Below are positions 8,824 through 21,053 of a stretch of DNA of 64,000 bases, in pieces. Position numbers and translations under genes: made by a program. Below the pieces are notes generated by a model that saw only the letters and a list, made by a program, of their open reading frames with translations, had not been told where the DNA came from and ran no database searches. The stretch is from Puccinia triticina. Lineage: Eukaryota; Basidiomycota; Pucciniomycetes; Pucciniales; Pucciniaceae. The stretch is from contig NC_070574.1 in assembly GCF_026914185.1 (NCBI RefSeq), positions 1,116,501 through 1,180,500 of the forward strand, read 5' to 3'. How positions within the stretch are numbered: position 1 is the first letter of the stretch; every line of letters starts with the position of its first letter.

Positions 8824-11800
8824 ATGTCCGACTTCTCTTCTCACGTCGATCAACCTTTGCGTCGAATGACCTTTTCCACTCCTCTTTCTCCTACTCCAGC
8901 GACTCAACTTTCTCCCACTCCTAACGTCATGCCTGCTTCTCCGCATTCTTCTACCGGTTGCCCGTCCCCTGGCCCGGCACCAATCGGCTTTGTTCCTCGA
9001 CCAATTCCCAGCACTGAAGCCCCGGCTAATCTTGCTCCTCATCCAGTTCCTAATCCCCATTTCACCACGCCGATTATTGCCCTTCCTTCTCCAGCGGCTA
9101 ATGACGGAAATGTATCAGATATGTTGGCTTGTCTTCAAGTTACTGAGGGAATGGATAGAGATAATACCATTTTGACTAACTCACAGTCTATAGCAAATCT
9201 TCAAATAGAAACTCGTTGATTGGCGGAACTTACCCGAAGATCTGAGGATTCAATTCGTCAATTGGATCAGTTGAGGGTTTTTGCGGCGGATGTTACTCAA
9301 TTGAGAGCCACGGTTGAAGAGCTTCGGTCGACCGCAACGGCCAACAATGTTTTTTTGGTTCGTTTTGAAGAACCTGCGGTTGCGCCTCGCCCGGTTCAGA
9401 ACATCCCAGAACCTCCTTTCTTCTGTCATATCTATTTCTCGGGAGATGTAACAGAAGCTCACAAATTTTTTTCTTTGGTTCGAGATACCTTTGCTCGCTT
9501 GCCCAATCATTTTGCGAACGATTGACAACAAGTTTTGTGGATTGCTTCTTACTTCAGAGCGGCTTCCGGCCGTATTGGGGATCCTTGTCCGTCATACACC
9601 TGGTGGCGAAGCTTGTTGGCTAGGAACGCTCATGTCCAAGGATTGGATGCTCGCCGCGCTTCTTCTTTGACGGATTATGTTATCAACGAGTTATTAACTT
9701 CTGATGCCTTCTTGACAACACTCGAAGACACATTTTCGAATCACACTGAAGAAGAAGATGCACAATGACAATTGTTGGCTTTGAGGCAAGGTTCTCGACC
9801 CATTGGCGACTTCAATATTCAGTTTAGGACTTTACTCTATGGTGTGGATTTGTTGGACGCTTCTCAAATTGAGATTTACGAGTCGGCAATCAATCCCAGA
9901 ATTTTAGATTTGGCAGCTATTAGAGGGGGTTGGAATGAATTGACTTCCTTGGAAGAAAGAATGAAGATGGGGGTTCGATTATCTGTTGATTTGCCACGTG
10001 TTTCTTTATTGAATCGACCGCGCCCTGCACCTACTCATATTCCTCAACCTCCTCTTGTTGAATCTCGCCCTCCTGTCGCCCCTCCCCCGCCGGTCAATAG
10101 AACTTCTCAGCCAGTTCTGATGGACCTGGATGCCATAGAAGCGGAGGAAGGGTTTTCCTTTGTTAATTTCAGGACGGAATGCCGAAAGCGTCAGTTGTGT
10201 ATTTGTTGCGGTAATGCTTATGATTCGGGGCATGCCGCCATTCGCGGTTGTCCTCTTCCGGATGATCGTCGATTAACTAGGCCTGCGATTTTGCGTTTGT
10301 GGAGGGATATGGGAGGCGCTCTTTGCAAGGATTCTCACGAGCCTCGTGCGGATGGATCTTGAGATTCAGTTTTCAAGGGGAAGAAGCGCGAGTCGATCTC
10401 GGAAGTCTCGCAAGCCGGTCCCAGCAAGAAATCTCATTCTGAACCTCCTTTGAATTTTGGCGCTGCAACTTCCAATAGGGCTTCTTCCGTGCCGTCTGGT
10501 TTGGGTTCTCTTTTACCCCCTAGCGGTGGTAATCCAGGTGGAGCTGCAGGTGGTAGCTCTCAAGCTGGGCCCTCCAGGATGGAAGCTTTGGATTCAGTTT
10601 CTGCAGAACCCTGGTCCATCAGCGAGATTTTGTTTCATCGACAAATGATGGAAGCTGAATATGATGAGGAAGAGGAGGGAGAGTTTAGTAAGTCTTTTCA
10701 TCGGATATTAAAGCCAAAACTTTTTAACAACCAACCTTTCTTTGACGGAAAGCTCCTTGTGAGAAAGAAAGAGTTGATTGAAGTTTTGGTGTTGGTTGAT
10801 TCGGGGGCTTCTACCTCATTTATTGATGAATCTTTTGTTTTACAGAATAAGTTGAAGTTAAAGCAACTCGATTGTTCACTTTGAGTTTGGTCGTTCGATG
10901 GCTCGGCGCCTGTTTCAGGCGATATTGTTCATTTTATAGATGGTTTCATTTTGATCCCCACTGAGGGGGGCAAATTTCTGCATTCTTTGGTTTGTTTACA
11001 TGTTACTAAATTGTCTTTGGCAGCCATAATTCTAGGGAGTACTTGGTTGAGTGCTACCAATACGTTTATTGGTGGAGCGACGAATGATATTGTTATCCAT
11101 AGTAGTGAGGTTTCTGTTTCTCCAGCAAAAATTTCCAAGGGATCGTGTTTGTTGAAAGAATTTCATGATGTTTTTGTAACTGAGAGTTTGTCTTCTCTTC
11201 CTCCACATCGAGCTGGTTTTGATTGTGAGGTCAATTTAAAAGATAATTCTACCCCGCCTTTTGGGAGGATGTATAATTTGAGTAAGGAAGAGAGAGATCA
11301 ATTAAAGAACTACGTGGACAATAACTTGAGTAAGGGTCACTGCAAAAAAAACTGTGTCAACTGTGAGCAGTTGACATGTGGCAACTCTGAGGAAGCTTGT
11401 GGTGTTACACCAGCCTTACTCAAGGTTTGACTCAACCCAAGCTTCAATGCACAGTCACTGTGCACCTTGCACAGTGACTGTGCCAACAAAGGCACTTCTG
11501 CATTCATGTGGAGTTACAATGGCAGCTTGGCTTGAGTATCCTGCATGTCAACTGCAAGCAGTTGACCAGGTTATTTTTGCAGTGGGTTTTATCCGCGTTT
11601 CTTCTTTGCCTGCAGCTTCTCCTATTTTTTATGTTAAAATGGAAGGGAAAGCAGATAGGCCTTGTGTTGATTACCGATTGCTGAATGGTATGACGGTTAG
11701 GGATTCTTACCCTTTACCAGTGATATCTCAATTAATGAATAATCTTCATGGGTGTAAGTTTCTTTCAAAAATCAATCTGAAAGCAGCCTTTAATTTGTTG

Positions 11801-14390
11801 CGGGTTGCGGAACTTGGAAGGACATGAATGGAAAACAGCCTTTCGGACTCCTTGGGGGTTATACGAATATCTAGTAATGCCGTTTGGTTTAGCTAACGCA
11901 CCGGCGACTTTTCAGCGCTTCATCCAACACGTTTTGCGGGAATACTTAGATATTTGTTGTTTTGTTTACATTGACGATATTCTAATATTTTCCAGGACGG
12001 AGGAAGCGCATTTTGAAGATCTTCGTAAGGTTTTGTCTAAATTACGGGAATATTTGCTGAAGGCTTTATTGTCCAAGTGTGCATTTTTTTGTCCTCAGGT
12101 TACGTTTTTAGGTTTTGACATTACTTCTGAAGGTTTGCGCATGAATCGGCGGAAGTTGGACACTATGAGAGATTGGCTATACCCTACAAATCTTAAAGGT
12201 TTGCGTAGGTTTTTAGGTTTCACAAATTTTTATCAAAAGTTCATTCCTCGTTTTTCTCAGGTGGCAGGACCACTGACTACTCTGACTCAAGAAAAGAAAG
12301 GTGCGGAGGTGGGTTTTGTGACTGATGCTTCTTTGAAGGCGTTTGAGAATTTAAAAGCATTATTCATGGAAGAGCCGTTATTAAAACATTTTGATTTTGA
12401 AAAGTTACAAATAGTGCACTGCGATGCGTCGGGGTTTGCAATAGCTGCGGTTCTCAGCCAGCAAGATGATGAAGGGAATATCTTTCCAGTAAGTTATTTT
12501 TCTCGGAAGCTGACTGACAGAGAGCGATCCTGGCCAATATTCGACATTGAGTTACTTGCAATAGTAGCAGAATTTTAGGATTGGGGGGCGTGGCTGATGG
12601 GGACAGCAGAGCCGGTACAAGTTTTTTCAGATCATTCTAATCTATTACACTTTAAAACAGCTAAATATTTATCTCCGGAACAAGCTAGATGGGCGGGTTT
12701 TTTGGATAACTTTAACATGTTAATTTACCACATTGCAGGTGCCCGGAATCCAGCTGATGGACCAAGCCGTCGTGAGGACTTTGTAGGATCGCGAAGTGAG
12801 ATATTTGGTTCGGAGACTATAGCTAAACGTTTGGTTGAGTGCGAAGACGTTGTGCCACAAGATCAGGATGTGAGAGTCGGATTTCATGGGATTCATGACA
12901 TGGGGTTTCAACGACCAAATCAACAGTTATTAGATTTTTTTGAATCAAATTATACTAATGAGGAATTGGTTTTAAAAGGGGTAGAACAAATAGATGGGGT
13001 TGTGTGGTACCGTGATCAAATATTAGTTCCTGGTTCTTTGCGAGTTCGGATATTGACGATGTATCACGATGCACTGACGGTTGGTCATCCAGGGGTGGCG
13101 CGGACTTTAGCAACCCTTACGCGAACATTTTCTTGGCCTCAGGTGAAAGCTTCCGTGATTGATTATGTTAAGACGTGTGATTCTTGTCAGCGAGTAAAGG
13201 CGCGCATGCAGCTGAGTGATGGTAAGTTGGTTCCTGTGCTATCTGACTCAAAACCATGGAGTACCATTGGTATGGATATGATAACTAAACTGTGGGTTTC
13301 TGGAGGTAATGATTCAATATTAGTAGTAATTGATTTGCTGAGTAAACTGACTCATTTTATTCCTTGTAAAGAGGCGTCGTCATCAGCAGTTTTGGCTAAT
13401 TTGTTTAGGAAGAATGTTTTTCGTCTGCACGGATTGCCCGATAAGATAGTTTCTGATTGTGGGGCTACTTTTGTAAGTGAATTCTGGAAGGCATTAATGA
13501 CTTCTTTGAATATTCGCAGTTCATTATCTACTGCGTATCACCCGCAAACGGACGGTCAAACAGAAAGGATGAATCAGGTTTTGGAAGACTACTTACGACA
13601 TTATTGTTCTTATTTTCAAAACAATTGGGACAAGGCGTTAGACATGGCGGAATTTTCAATAAATAATTCGGATTCATCAAGTTTGAAAGTTTCACCATTT
13701 TTTTTCACGTATGGTCATCACCCTAAGTTTAATATTATTACTGAGTCGCGAGGGATGAAAGATTTAGATACTTTTATTACAGATTTGCAAGAGACTCAGG
13801 AAACCGCGATGGAATGTTTGGATCTTGCAAGAAGGAAGCAAGCGAAGTATTACAATCTAAAAAGAAATCCATTGCCGACGTATGTGGAAGGTGATTCAGT
13901 ATTAATTTTGCGGAAGTTTATCAAGACGCGTCGCCTGAATTCAAAATTGGATTATAGATACATCGGTCCGTTTAGGGTGGTAAAAATGGTAGGATCTAAT
14001 GCGGTTCAATTAGACATTGAACGTGAATACCCAAAATTACATCCCGTTTTTAATGTTTCTTTGATAGTACGTTATTTTGGACCAAATAGTATTGTGGATC
14101 GCGGAATGATTGAGGGTGTTAAGGAGAAATATTATTGCAACAATGAGGTGGTTGATTGGGATAATCTGAAGGATGTTTTGGATGCGCGTGAAAGACAAAA
14201 AGGTAAGTATGATTATCTCATTTCTTGGAAAAACTCTACAGTAGGAGATAACACTTGGATCACTGAAGAACATATTCCTGAGAGTTTGAAATTGATCATT
14301 CACAAATTCCAAACTTCTCATGCGGAATTATTTGGCTTAAAGAAGAAAAAGAAAACAAAGAAAGCTAATGATTCCGTGGAAGGATTGTAG
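8824..14390 (+). pseudogene. Gypsy gag-pol polyprotein, disrupted
   Basis: One frame runs from ATG 8824 through gag to protease but is cut by five TGA codons (9217, 9523, 9766, 10360, 10882). Landmarks in order: a proline-rich gag N-terminus; a CICC...GHAAIRGCP zinc-knuckle-like motif near 10200; protease VDSGAST (about 10795); reverse transcriptase with MPFGLANAPATFQR and YIDDIL (about 11970); RNase H with HCDASG (about 12420); an H-H-C-C zinc finger (about 13070-13190); integrase with D in GMDMI, D in VSDCGATF and E in QTERMNQ; and a chromodomain (about 14180-14290, KGKYDYLISWKN). Further damage: a 247-bp MITE inside RT, a 7-bp insertion near 11812 that shifts the frame, and TAG at 12576. 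From 12579 to 14390 the frame is intact. Each TGA could be a mutated CGA. Confidence 0.9.
11338..11584. mobile_element. CACTG-ended MITE, 247 bp, inserted in Gypsy RT, TSD GGT
   Basis: The ends CACTGCAAAAAAAACTG and, inverted, CACTGCAAAAATAACCTG, with subterminal GTCAACTG...CAGTTGAC hairpins. The duplication GGT (11335-11337, 11585-11587) splits the codons for Lys-Gly and Phe-Ile-Arg; deleting element plus one duplication restores the RT frame exactly. Confidence 0.9.
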
Positions 14391-14409
14391 GTATAAGGTA
14401 GGTCTTATT

Positions 14410-14844
14410 TGTAACGACTCGGAAATTCTTCATTACCTCTTACTCTTTTATTGCATAGTAGTATGCATTTCGATGGAAATGATGTCATTTGGTAAGAAGA
14501 GTAATGCGTATGAATGTGATAAGGGCTACTAATTAATAATATTGAACTCAACTTGTCTTGTACTTAAAATCTTGTCAGATAATACTCAGTTGTGATACAA
14601 ATTGTGTTCAATAGATTTTTATAATAGTTCTTCCCTCTTTGTTTGAGATTTCCCTTTTCTCTTTTCTTTATCTCAATATCTTTGTTCTTTATTTATCATC
14701 ACGTTCGAAATCTTATCCATTAAACTTCACCTTATACTGTACAAGTTAAAATCTCATTAGAGTTTCTGCGAGATTTAGCTTCCCCTCTCGCTTATGCTAG
14801 GCTATCTTGCCATTTGAGATAAGACAAGTAGGTGGGCCTTCACA
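14410..14844 (+). repeat. Gypsy 3' LTR
   Basis: 435 bp, TGTAACGACTCGG to GGCCTTCACA. Confidence 0.95.
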
Positions 14845-15085
14845 CTGCAGACCCCTTTGACCGGGAGGGCATCCTTCCAGTCAAAAAGGCTGTAGAGCCC
14901 CTTCGACTGGAAGGGATCCCTTCAAGTTGAAGAGACTGTAGAGCCCCTTCGACCGGAAGGGAATCATTCCAGTCGAAGAGGCTGCAGACCCCTTCGACTG
15001 GAAGGGCATCCTTCCAGTCAAAAAGGCTGCAGACCCCTTCAACCGGAAGGGGATCCTTCCAGTCAAAGAGGCTGCAGAGCTCAAC
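14845..15085. repeat. minisatellite continuation beyond the Gypsy element
   Basis: Same TTTGACCGG / CCAGTCAAAGAGGCTGCAG unit as at 7933-8225, about five copies. Confidence 0.85.
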
Positions 15086-16196
15086 CTTACTGGCTGGTGA
15101 AAATTTATTGAGAGCAAGTTTGCACTAGTCAACAAGGTTCGCAGCCTCCTTCTAAATAAATCCATTTAATTTTGGCGGATAGGGAGGCATCCAGTCAATC
15201 ACCTTTACCTCTCTTGTTCCAGCTTTCCAGCCCTGACTGTGTCACTAATCCAACAAGGACCAGTTTGAGAGGTCAACATGGTCTGTCACAAAAGGGGGAA
15301 GAGGTGGTATTTTTAACTGTTTCCCGGACCAGAATCTCAAGCCTTTTGAATCTTTGACCGGAAGGGAATGAAAAACTCAGGAATAGGGCTTCATATAATT
15401 CCATTTTTTCAAGACAATCAGTGTGCAATCAGCCACTTGACACCTTGGACAACTAGATCCTGGTGCTCCTCCAGGACATATGAAACTTAAATTCTTGCAT
15501 ATTCTAAGCTTGTTGATGGGAAGTGAGAGTTCTTTTAGACACAATTTACACTTTTTTTTTACTTTCTTTGAGGAGCAATGTCATTGTATAGGGCTTCGCC
15601 AGTAGATCTTGCTGAATCAGTGGGTGGAGGACTGGGAGTTTCTGGAGCTTTCCTGCTCAAAAAGAGCTTGGCCTTCTCACCTCCCTAGATAACAAAAAGT
15701 ATTTCAGCTTTCAGAAAGAATAAGATTTAAGGGACAATCTATTGAACAAAATTCACTTGCATTGTAGGTGGTTTCTTGAAGCAAAGGTCCATTGACTTCA
15801 TCTGTGTCTGGATGAAAATTTACATCTGGGTAAGTTTCAATTTTATTGGGTTAATCAAAAAAATGCTGATCCGGTGACTTTCCAGGTCAATGCAGGTATT
15901 TTCAGGAACCCGCCAAACTACAACAACAGGAATCCTTGCAATTTAAACCAATTTCTAGATTCTTCTTGCAAACCCTTTATTGAGCTGATTTGCTCATAAA
16001 AATTGTTCAACCTCTTCCTCCACTCACACAATATTATACTGTTCCTCAACACTGATTCATTGGTTATTTCAAAATCATCTGATGTCCCCAAATAAAATGG
16101 TTTCACTTATTACATCATATTTTTTCAGTGGCTGTGAGTGAGACTTCAAAAAAGTGTCTCAATTAAACCTGATCTTAATGCACAGTCTGAGACAAG
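15086..16196. other. non-coding, no gene supported
   Basis: AT-rich DNA with short frames only (15172-15357, 15918-16106). No domain, terminal repeat or splicing pattern recognised. Confidence 0.4.
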
Positions 16197-16425
16197 CAGC
16201 GGCAATCTAAGCCATGGCGCCAGGCTTGAGTCATTGCCGCGTCCCCTTATTGCATAAAGGGGCTAGCCCCTCCACTTTGTAGCATCAAGGCGTGGTTTCT
16301 TCCCATTGGCCTTAACAGGTTATAGTTTGGCTATATTCTTCCGCTGGCCGCTACTCTAGCCGCTACAGTGTGTATAAAACCCATCAACTCCATGTCACGT
16401 AAGAGACCGGAGCTGAAAATTTCCA
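16197..16425 (+). repeat. diverged fragment of the solo-LTR-like family
   Basis: GCCGCGTCCCCTTATTGCAT, CCGCTACTCTAGCCGC and TAAGAGACCGGAGCTGA occur in the same order and spacing as in 54400-54583. It looks like the 3' portion of that element. Confidence 0.45.
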
Positions 16426-16689
16426 TTAGAAACTCCAGCCAGAGTGTCCAATGTATGCTGAGCTTTTTGGACTATCAAGATGTCCATTGGACACTCTGAA
16501 GATTTCCAACAGATGGATTTACAGGCAAAGAATCACTTTGAATCTTCCGGAAGCTTCCAAGTGATGCTCAGACCCCTGAAGTCCGCTGGATGCTCTCCAG
16601 GCATCCTACAGACGCTTCTCAATCAGAAAGGTCCGCGGGATGCAGTACATTTCCAGAAATGCACCTGGTAGTGTATGTACCCCCTTTTT

Positions 16690-16990
16690 CAACAATGGGT
16701 GATTACGCTACCCGCAGCGGTAGCGTAATGGTAAAGTAGCAATTTTAAGGTTGCTACCGCTAACTTACACGTACTTACATGTAATTTTTGGGCACTAAAT
16801 TATCTGTGCACAATTTTAAAGATTTTTCATTGAAACTACGCTATCAGAAGGGTTTTTTTGGGGGGTAGGCTAAATCCACACCAAACAATTACTACATCCA
16901 CTCCAAAAATGGAGTGAACAGTAGTCCACTCCAACTTTCATTGGAGTGAACCAATATAGTCTACTCCAAATTTTGTTGGAGGTAATCTTC
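16690..16990. repeat. fragments of two elements: CAACAATGGGT end and ACTCCAA element
   Basis: CAACAATGGGTGATTACGCT at 16690 resembles the left end of the element at 51520-51736. From about 16860 the sequence GGGTAGGCTAAATCCACACC with ACTCCAA/TTGGAGT palindromes is the inverse of 51165-51290. Both look truncated at their junction. Confidence 0.55.
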
Positions 16991-17335
16991 AGTTAACGCA
17001 AGGCAAGAATTGATGATCTGGTGTTGTGCAGTTTGATTAAGACTTGGGAAATTTGCCTTGTGATTCATAAAAAGTGAAACATGCATTGTGGATTTTGATC
17101 TGAAGAAATTCAATCTAGATAGCAAGCAGATAAACCATAACACATCCATTGGTGGATCAGTCAGACTTACATTTGGTGTGGGAAGGGGCAAAGTATAGAA
17201 ACCTATTAATGACCATTGCCTCTCATTTCAGTTCCTATGTCAAAAGGTTAATGAATGGGTTTTCACAGTATGCAAAAGTGATGTATGGAGGTTTTCCATA
17301 CAAGAATCATCAGTCAAATGGAATTGCTGTCAATA

Positions 17336-17746
17336 TTAAACCCCAGGCTCTAGAGGCCAAGGAAAATTTGTCTCTGGTTTGAGAATCTGTGTGTCAAGTC
17401 CCCCAATCAGCGCCATCATGCAAGCCCATGTATGATATTCATGAGCAAAGTCTTCTTCATGTAATTGCTGGTTTTCCTGTTCCGGAGTTGGATCAGCCTC
17501 CTGTGGGGGTACCCTCAAGCTCCTCAATTCATTGCGCTGTTGGATATTGTTCTTGTGTGCGGCAGTTTTGACATGCTGGCGCCAGTCCTTTGTCCCTCTT
17601 GCTTGGGGACATACAATAGTATGTAGCACCATCTTTGTGGGTTCAGTCTGTTGACAAAGAGGAATATGTGAGCCTGTGTGTCGAGAACAAATGAAGTAGT
17701 GGAGAAAAGGCATACCTGGCTCATCAGTGGAGTCCATCTCAGCCAC
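17336..17746 (-). CDS. unrecognised open frame, 136 codons, possible repeat-derived fragment
   Basis: The frame is open for 136 codons on the minus strand and has a Cys/His-rich start (CSRHTGSHIPLC, then CPQARG) followed by a hydrophilic, Glu/Gln-rich stretch and LIGGLDTQIL. That arrangement might be the zinc-binding front part of a transposon protein, but I cannot assign it. No neighbouring exon was found. It could be chance. Confidence 0.3.
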   Translation of the reverse strand: MAEMDSTDEPGMPFLHYFICSRHTGSHIPLCQQTEPTKMVLHTIVCPQARGTKDWRQHVKTAAHKNNIQQRNELRSLRVPPQEADPTPEQENQQLHEEDFAHEYHTWACMMALIGGLDTQILKPETNFPWPLEPGV

Positions 17747-20272
17747 GGATTGATGATTGTATGGTCCTGGGCGATTGAATTTGTGAAGTGGGGTCTGAGT
17801 GGGTCGTTTTGGATGAGAAACAGATCTTGGCTGGGGCAGGAAGCTTTTCCGGATTCACCTCACTAAGTGCTGGGGAAGGAAGCGTTAAAGTTTCACCTTG
17901 CCTCACCTATGAAGTGAAAACAAGGGTCTCTTCAAGGTGTGTCTGGGGGTCGTTGAATGCGAGTGCCCTCCGCCCGCATCCCACACCCCTTGGGGCTGCC
18001 CTCATGGCTCGTGTCAGCCTGTAGGTAACTAACCATGTCTGAGAGGGTTGTTACTAGCAAGATGATAGTGTAAGATGCCAAGGATGGGCCAATGGGTTGG
18101 TGGTAATACCTGTAAAAGGTTTCACTCTATCAGTAATCTTGACTGAGAGGCTTGCTCAATTAAGGCGCATCCAGATCAACACAGGGTGTTAATAGGCATC
18201 CAAGGAATAACTCAACTTGGGTTCGTGGTTTTACCTACAGAAAGGTAAGGGTAATCAAGAGTTGATGTTATTCCTGAATTGAAAGATGGGTGAGAATGAA
18301 GGCACTGTTTAACTATGTATGTGTTAAACCTTGCTATAATAATATTCTGAGGGATAAACAGTCCTGGGGGGCGTGTTTATATAGAGGGGAAAGAGCAGGA
18401 GGGAACATGAGGTGCTTGGAGGCGCTTCAGGACCAGGGGGGAACTGGAAGCGCTCAAGGGAAGCAGATCCTCATGAGGATCAACATTGGAAATGATCAAG
18501 GCAGTGTAATGATCAGTACTGATCCTAGATCAGTAGCAGTGCACACTAGCTGATCATAACCAATCATTGATTCCATTCAGTGCTCTTTGAATTGGATTAC
18601 ATCATGTATTGTTTATGTATTTATATCATAACCAATATGTTATGTAAATAGGGACTGAGGCGTAACAGGGGATAAATGAGTGATACCTGTCTTGGGGTAT
18701 TTCACATGTACAGTAATATTACAATGTATTTTAATCTTACTGTTTGCACGGAAATTAACTCTTATAACAACAGTACATTATGGTAACTGTATTTAACTAT
18801 GGTTATCTGTGATGTGATGTATAACAAGAGTACATTCTTAAGCTTGTATCCAATGATATACATATGTAATAAAGGTGTAAAGGAATTTACTATAAGTAAT
18901 GTGAACAATTGCAGGTACTTGGTATGTGTAAGGTACTGTGACATGTACTCTGTGGCTGACAGCTCGCCCGACCCGGCTCAAAGGCTCAGATGGGGCCTCT
19001 CTTGGCCTACGCCTCACCAGGGCAGCGGTACGGCTGTGGAGGCATGTGGCCGACTCCCGGGCAACCCAGGGCCATACTCACCCCAAAGCGCCCCCCTGAC
19101 CTCTGGTCCTGCCGGCGGCCAGCCTCGGCAACACCATGATGAAACCGCGGGTCGCCCCCCCTGCCGAGGCGGCGTAGGGGTGCCAGATGATTGCGTCTCT
19201 GGGGCAATGGCAACCCCATGTCACAAATGAGGGCGCCACCAAAACTGGTGGCGCCCCGGTTCATGACAGGGGGCCGTCACAATGACTGTGGGTCTTCATG
19301 AGCTCCAGCGGCGCCAATGTGGCGCCTGCACTGCTGGTGCGCCGGCTGGGCGCCCCGACATTGGGCCTGCAGAAACATAAGCTGGCCAGCTGGCCGCCCA
19401 ACCAAAACAGACCGAAACCCACAAGCTTGGCTCCATCTGGGCAAATGTTGTTGGTTTAGGGCTTTCTAGGTTGGGATGTCCACCCTGGGGCCACCAGACA
19501 TGATGTATGTTGCCCATTTTTTTGCGGCTCTTGAAGTTTCACCTCACTTTGGTGTTTCCTCTGATTCATTGTACATACATAGTTTTTTATTATTATCCGC
19601 AATAGTCTTGTCATAGATGAGCCGAGTTCTGGACTTTGTTTCACAACTACTGAAGCTGACAGCTCCGGTCCAAAGCACCATGTACGAATAGAATACCCGC
19701 CCTCAAACTCGATTATTTACATTCGCTTCAAGAACATTTGTGATTGTCAATGAAAGCCGCCGTGGAGGGGTAACCATCTCAGAGCCAAATGTGGTCGCGG
19801 ATGCTTGCAACCGCCACCTGTGCTCCAGGGATGCAAGATATCAGCGGGTGTCCGGCGTCATTAGGCCCAGTCTGACAGTCAGTCTGACCCGCTGAAAATT
19901 TCGACCTCACAGGGCGGGCTGATCACTATCTAATTCGGGGGTGGTCCAACGTCTTGTATACGCGACAAAATTCAAATGCAGCCGTGAACTGGGTTGTGCT
20001 GATGCATCTGTGCAGTTCATATTTAATGTTACAGCGGCTGCGCATGGTAGCTCGACATGTTCACAGCGTGAGTAACTGTGAAATTGCTGGGTCTCAGGTA
20101 ATCCAGCGTAGTCGGCCGGCCAATTGACGGAGGACACAAATTTTTCCACTTCCTGTGGGCCGCCGACGAACGATAACAACACAGTGCAACTCTCAATCAA
20201 CTTGGTCAATGTTCAGTCTGTCCCGATAGAAAAAGAAGCTGGTGCCGTTGTGATCCTCAACACCCACCTATA
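17747..20272. other. non-coding, no gene supported
   Basis: Includes a GC-rich stretch (18950-19520) with GGCGCC hairpins such as GCGCCACCAAAACTGGTGGCGC near 19228, and AT-rich DNA at 18550-18950. A TATATAG motif sits at 18380. No gene can be supported. The last 500 bp may be the original upstream region of the mitoferrin-like exon that follows. Confidence 0.4.
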
Positions 20273-20392
20273 ATGACAGAAGAAGTTGACTATGAAGGCC
20301 TCCAAAATGCTAGTCTGGAATTCAAAATGATGGCGGGCGCGCTAGCTGGAATCTCCAAGCATGTGGTCATGTATCCTGTTGAGAGTATCAAG
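20273..20392 (+). pseudogene. MRS3/4: mitoferrin-like mitochondrial carrier, first-exon fragment
   Basis: Forty codons from ATG 20273 read as the start of a mitochondrial carrier: a DYEGL N-terminal motif, then MMAGALAGISKHVVMYPVES-type helix 1, ending in PVESIK. The mitochondrial carrier signature is PxDxxK; here Glu replaces Asp. The match stops exactly at a GT after AAG, as at an exon-intron boundary, and the next bases belong to a dispersed repeat. Mitoferrins bring iron into the mitochondrial matrix, but this fragment lacks five of the six helices and cannot transport. Assignment to mitoferrin rests on the DYEGL and GIxxHxVMYP context, from memory of the family. A DNA-level capture or translocation of a 5' gene end is likely. 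Confidence 0.7.
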
Positions 20393-20399
20393 GTTGGCA

Positions 20400-20640
20400 T
20401 TTGTTGAAGCTTGCATGAAGGTATCTGCCCCGCTATGCAGCGAATGACATGCGCGAGGCGAGTGGAGTGGGTTAAAGGAGGCGGTGGCGTGGCATGTAGC
20501 AACCATACTGTGTGGCAAACATTTTTAGTAGGGGCAACCCGCTGCCTTGATGCATACATAGTGACTGGTACAGCCAGGGCAGGACCCTGGGAACCCCCTA
20601 TAGAGGTGGGTAACCAAAATGTATGAATTTTTTGGCCAAA
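20400..20640. repeat. dispersed repeat, inverted copy at 25440-25640
   Basis: CCAGGGCAGGACCCTGG, CCCCCTATAGAGGTGGGTAA and the CACCAAATATGTATGAAT-like words recur in inverse order at 25400-25640. The open frame on the minus strand (20290-20724) is a shadow. Confidence 0.65.
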
Positions 20641-20791
20641 ACCAAAAAGGGTACTCACCAAATATGTATGAATGGTGTTTTCTTGGCATGAGGGTACGCA
20701 TGGAAAATGGACTTTTTTTCTCATGGGGTTGGGGGGTTGGTAACGAAGATTGTATGAAAGTTCAGGGTTGAGCAGAAAAGCCCCCCAGTAA

Positions 20792-20811
20792 CCCCCCCCC
20801 CCCCCCCCCCC
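20792..20811. repeat. poly-C tract, 20 nt
   Basis: Uninterrupted C run, one of several long G/C homopolymers in the window (26432-26446, 41532-41554, 43250-43290). Confidence 0.95.
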
Positions 20812-21053
20812 TCAGCAGCAAGCCAAGGCCAGCCAACAATTTGTTTTTTTCAACTACCCGCCGGCAAGGAGGAGCGGTTCTAGGGGGTTTGAGAGCCCAC
20901 AACTAGTAGCCGGCTTAATCCTGTTTAATCTAGATTCTACTTGAATACACAGAAATTCAAGCTAATTCTCAAACGGACTTACTTTGTGCACTGCAAAAAA
21001 CTCTTTGCGCACTGCACAGTGCGCGCAGTCCCAAACACTTCGCGCACTGCAGG

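Larger units (their letters stand above)
8226..14844 (+). mobile_element. Ty3/Gypsy chromovirus-type LTR retrotransposon, decayed
   Basis: Two 435-bp LTRs (8226-8660, 14410-14844), both TGTAAC...CTTCACA, bound an internal region with gag, protease, reverse transcriptase, RNase H, integrase and a C-terminal chromodomain in that order, which is the Ty3/Gypsy order. The LTRs differ at about a dozen positions (roughly 3%), about half of them at CpG. Target duplications are not clear because the insertion lies inside a minisatellite (flanks AGGCTCT and CTGCAGA). Confidence 0.95.

Noticed and set aside
9217..10884. TGA read as a sense codon (altered code or programmed readthrough)
   Set aside because: The intact genes here end in ordinary stops, including TGA at 4767 and at the end of protein A, and TGA also interrupts the unrelated Tc1 gene; mutation from CGA explains all cases.
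8226..14844. Five-base target duplication for the Gypsy element
   Set aside because: The flanks GCTCT and CTGCA do not match; the surrounding minisatellite makes any short match meaningless.
20290..20724. 144-codon minus-strand frame
   Set aside because: It runs antisense through the mitoferrin-like exon and into a dispersed repeat.
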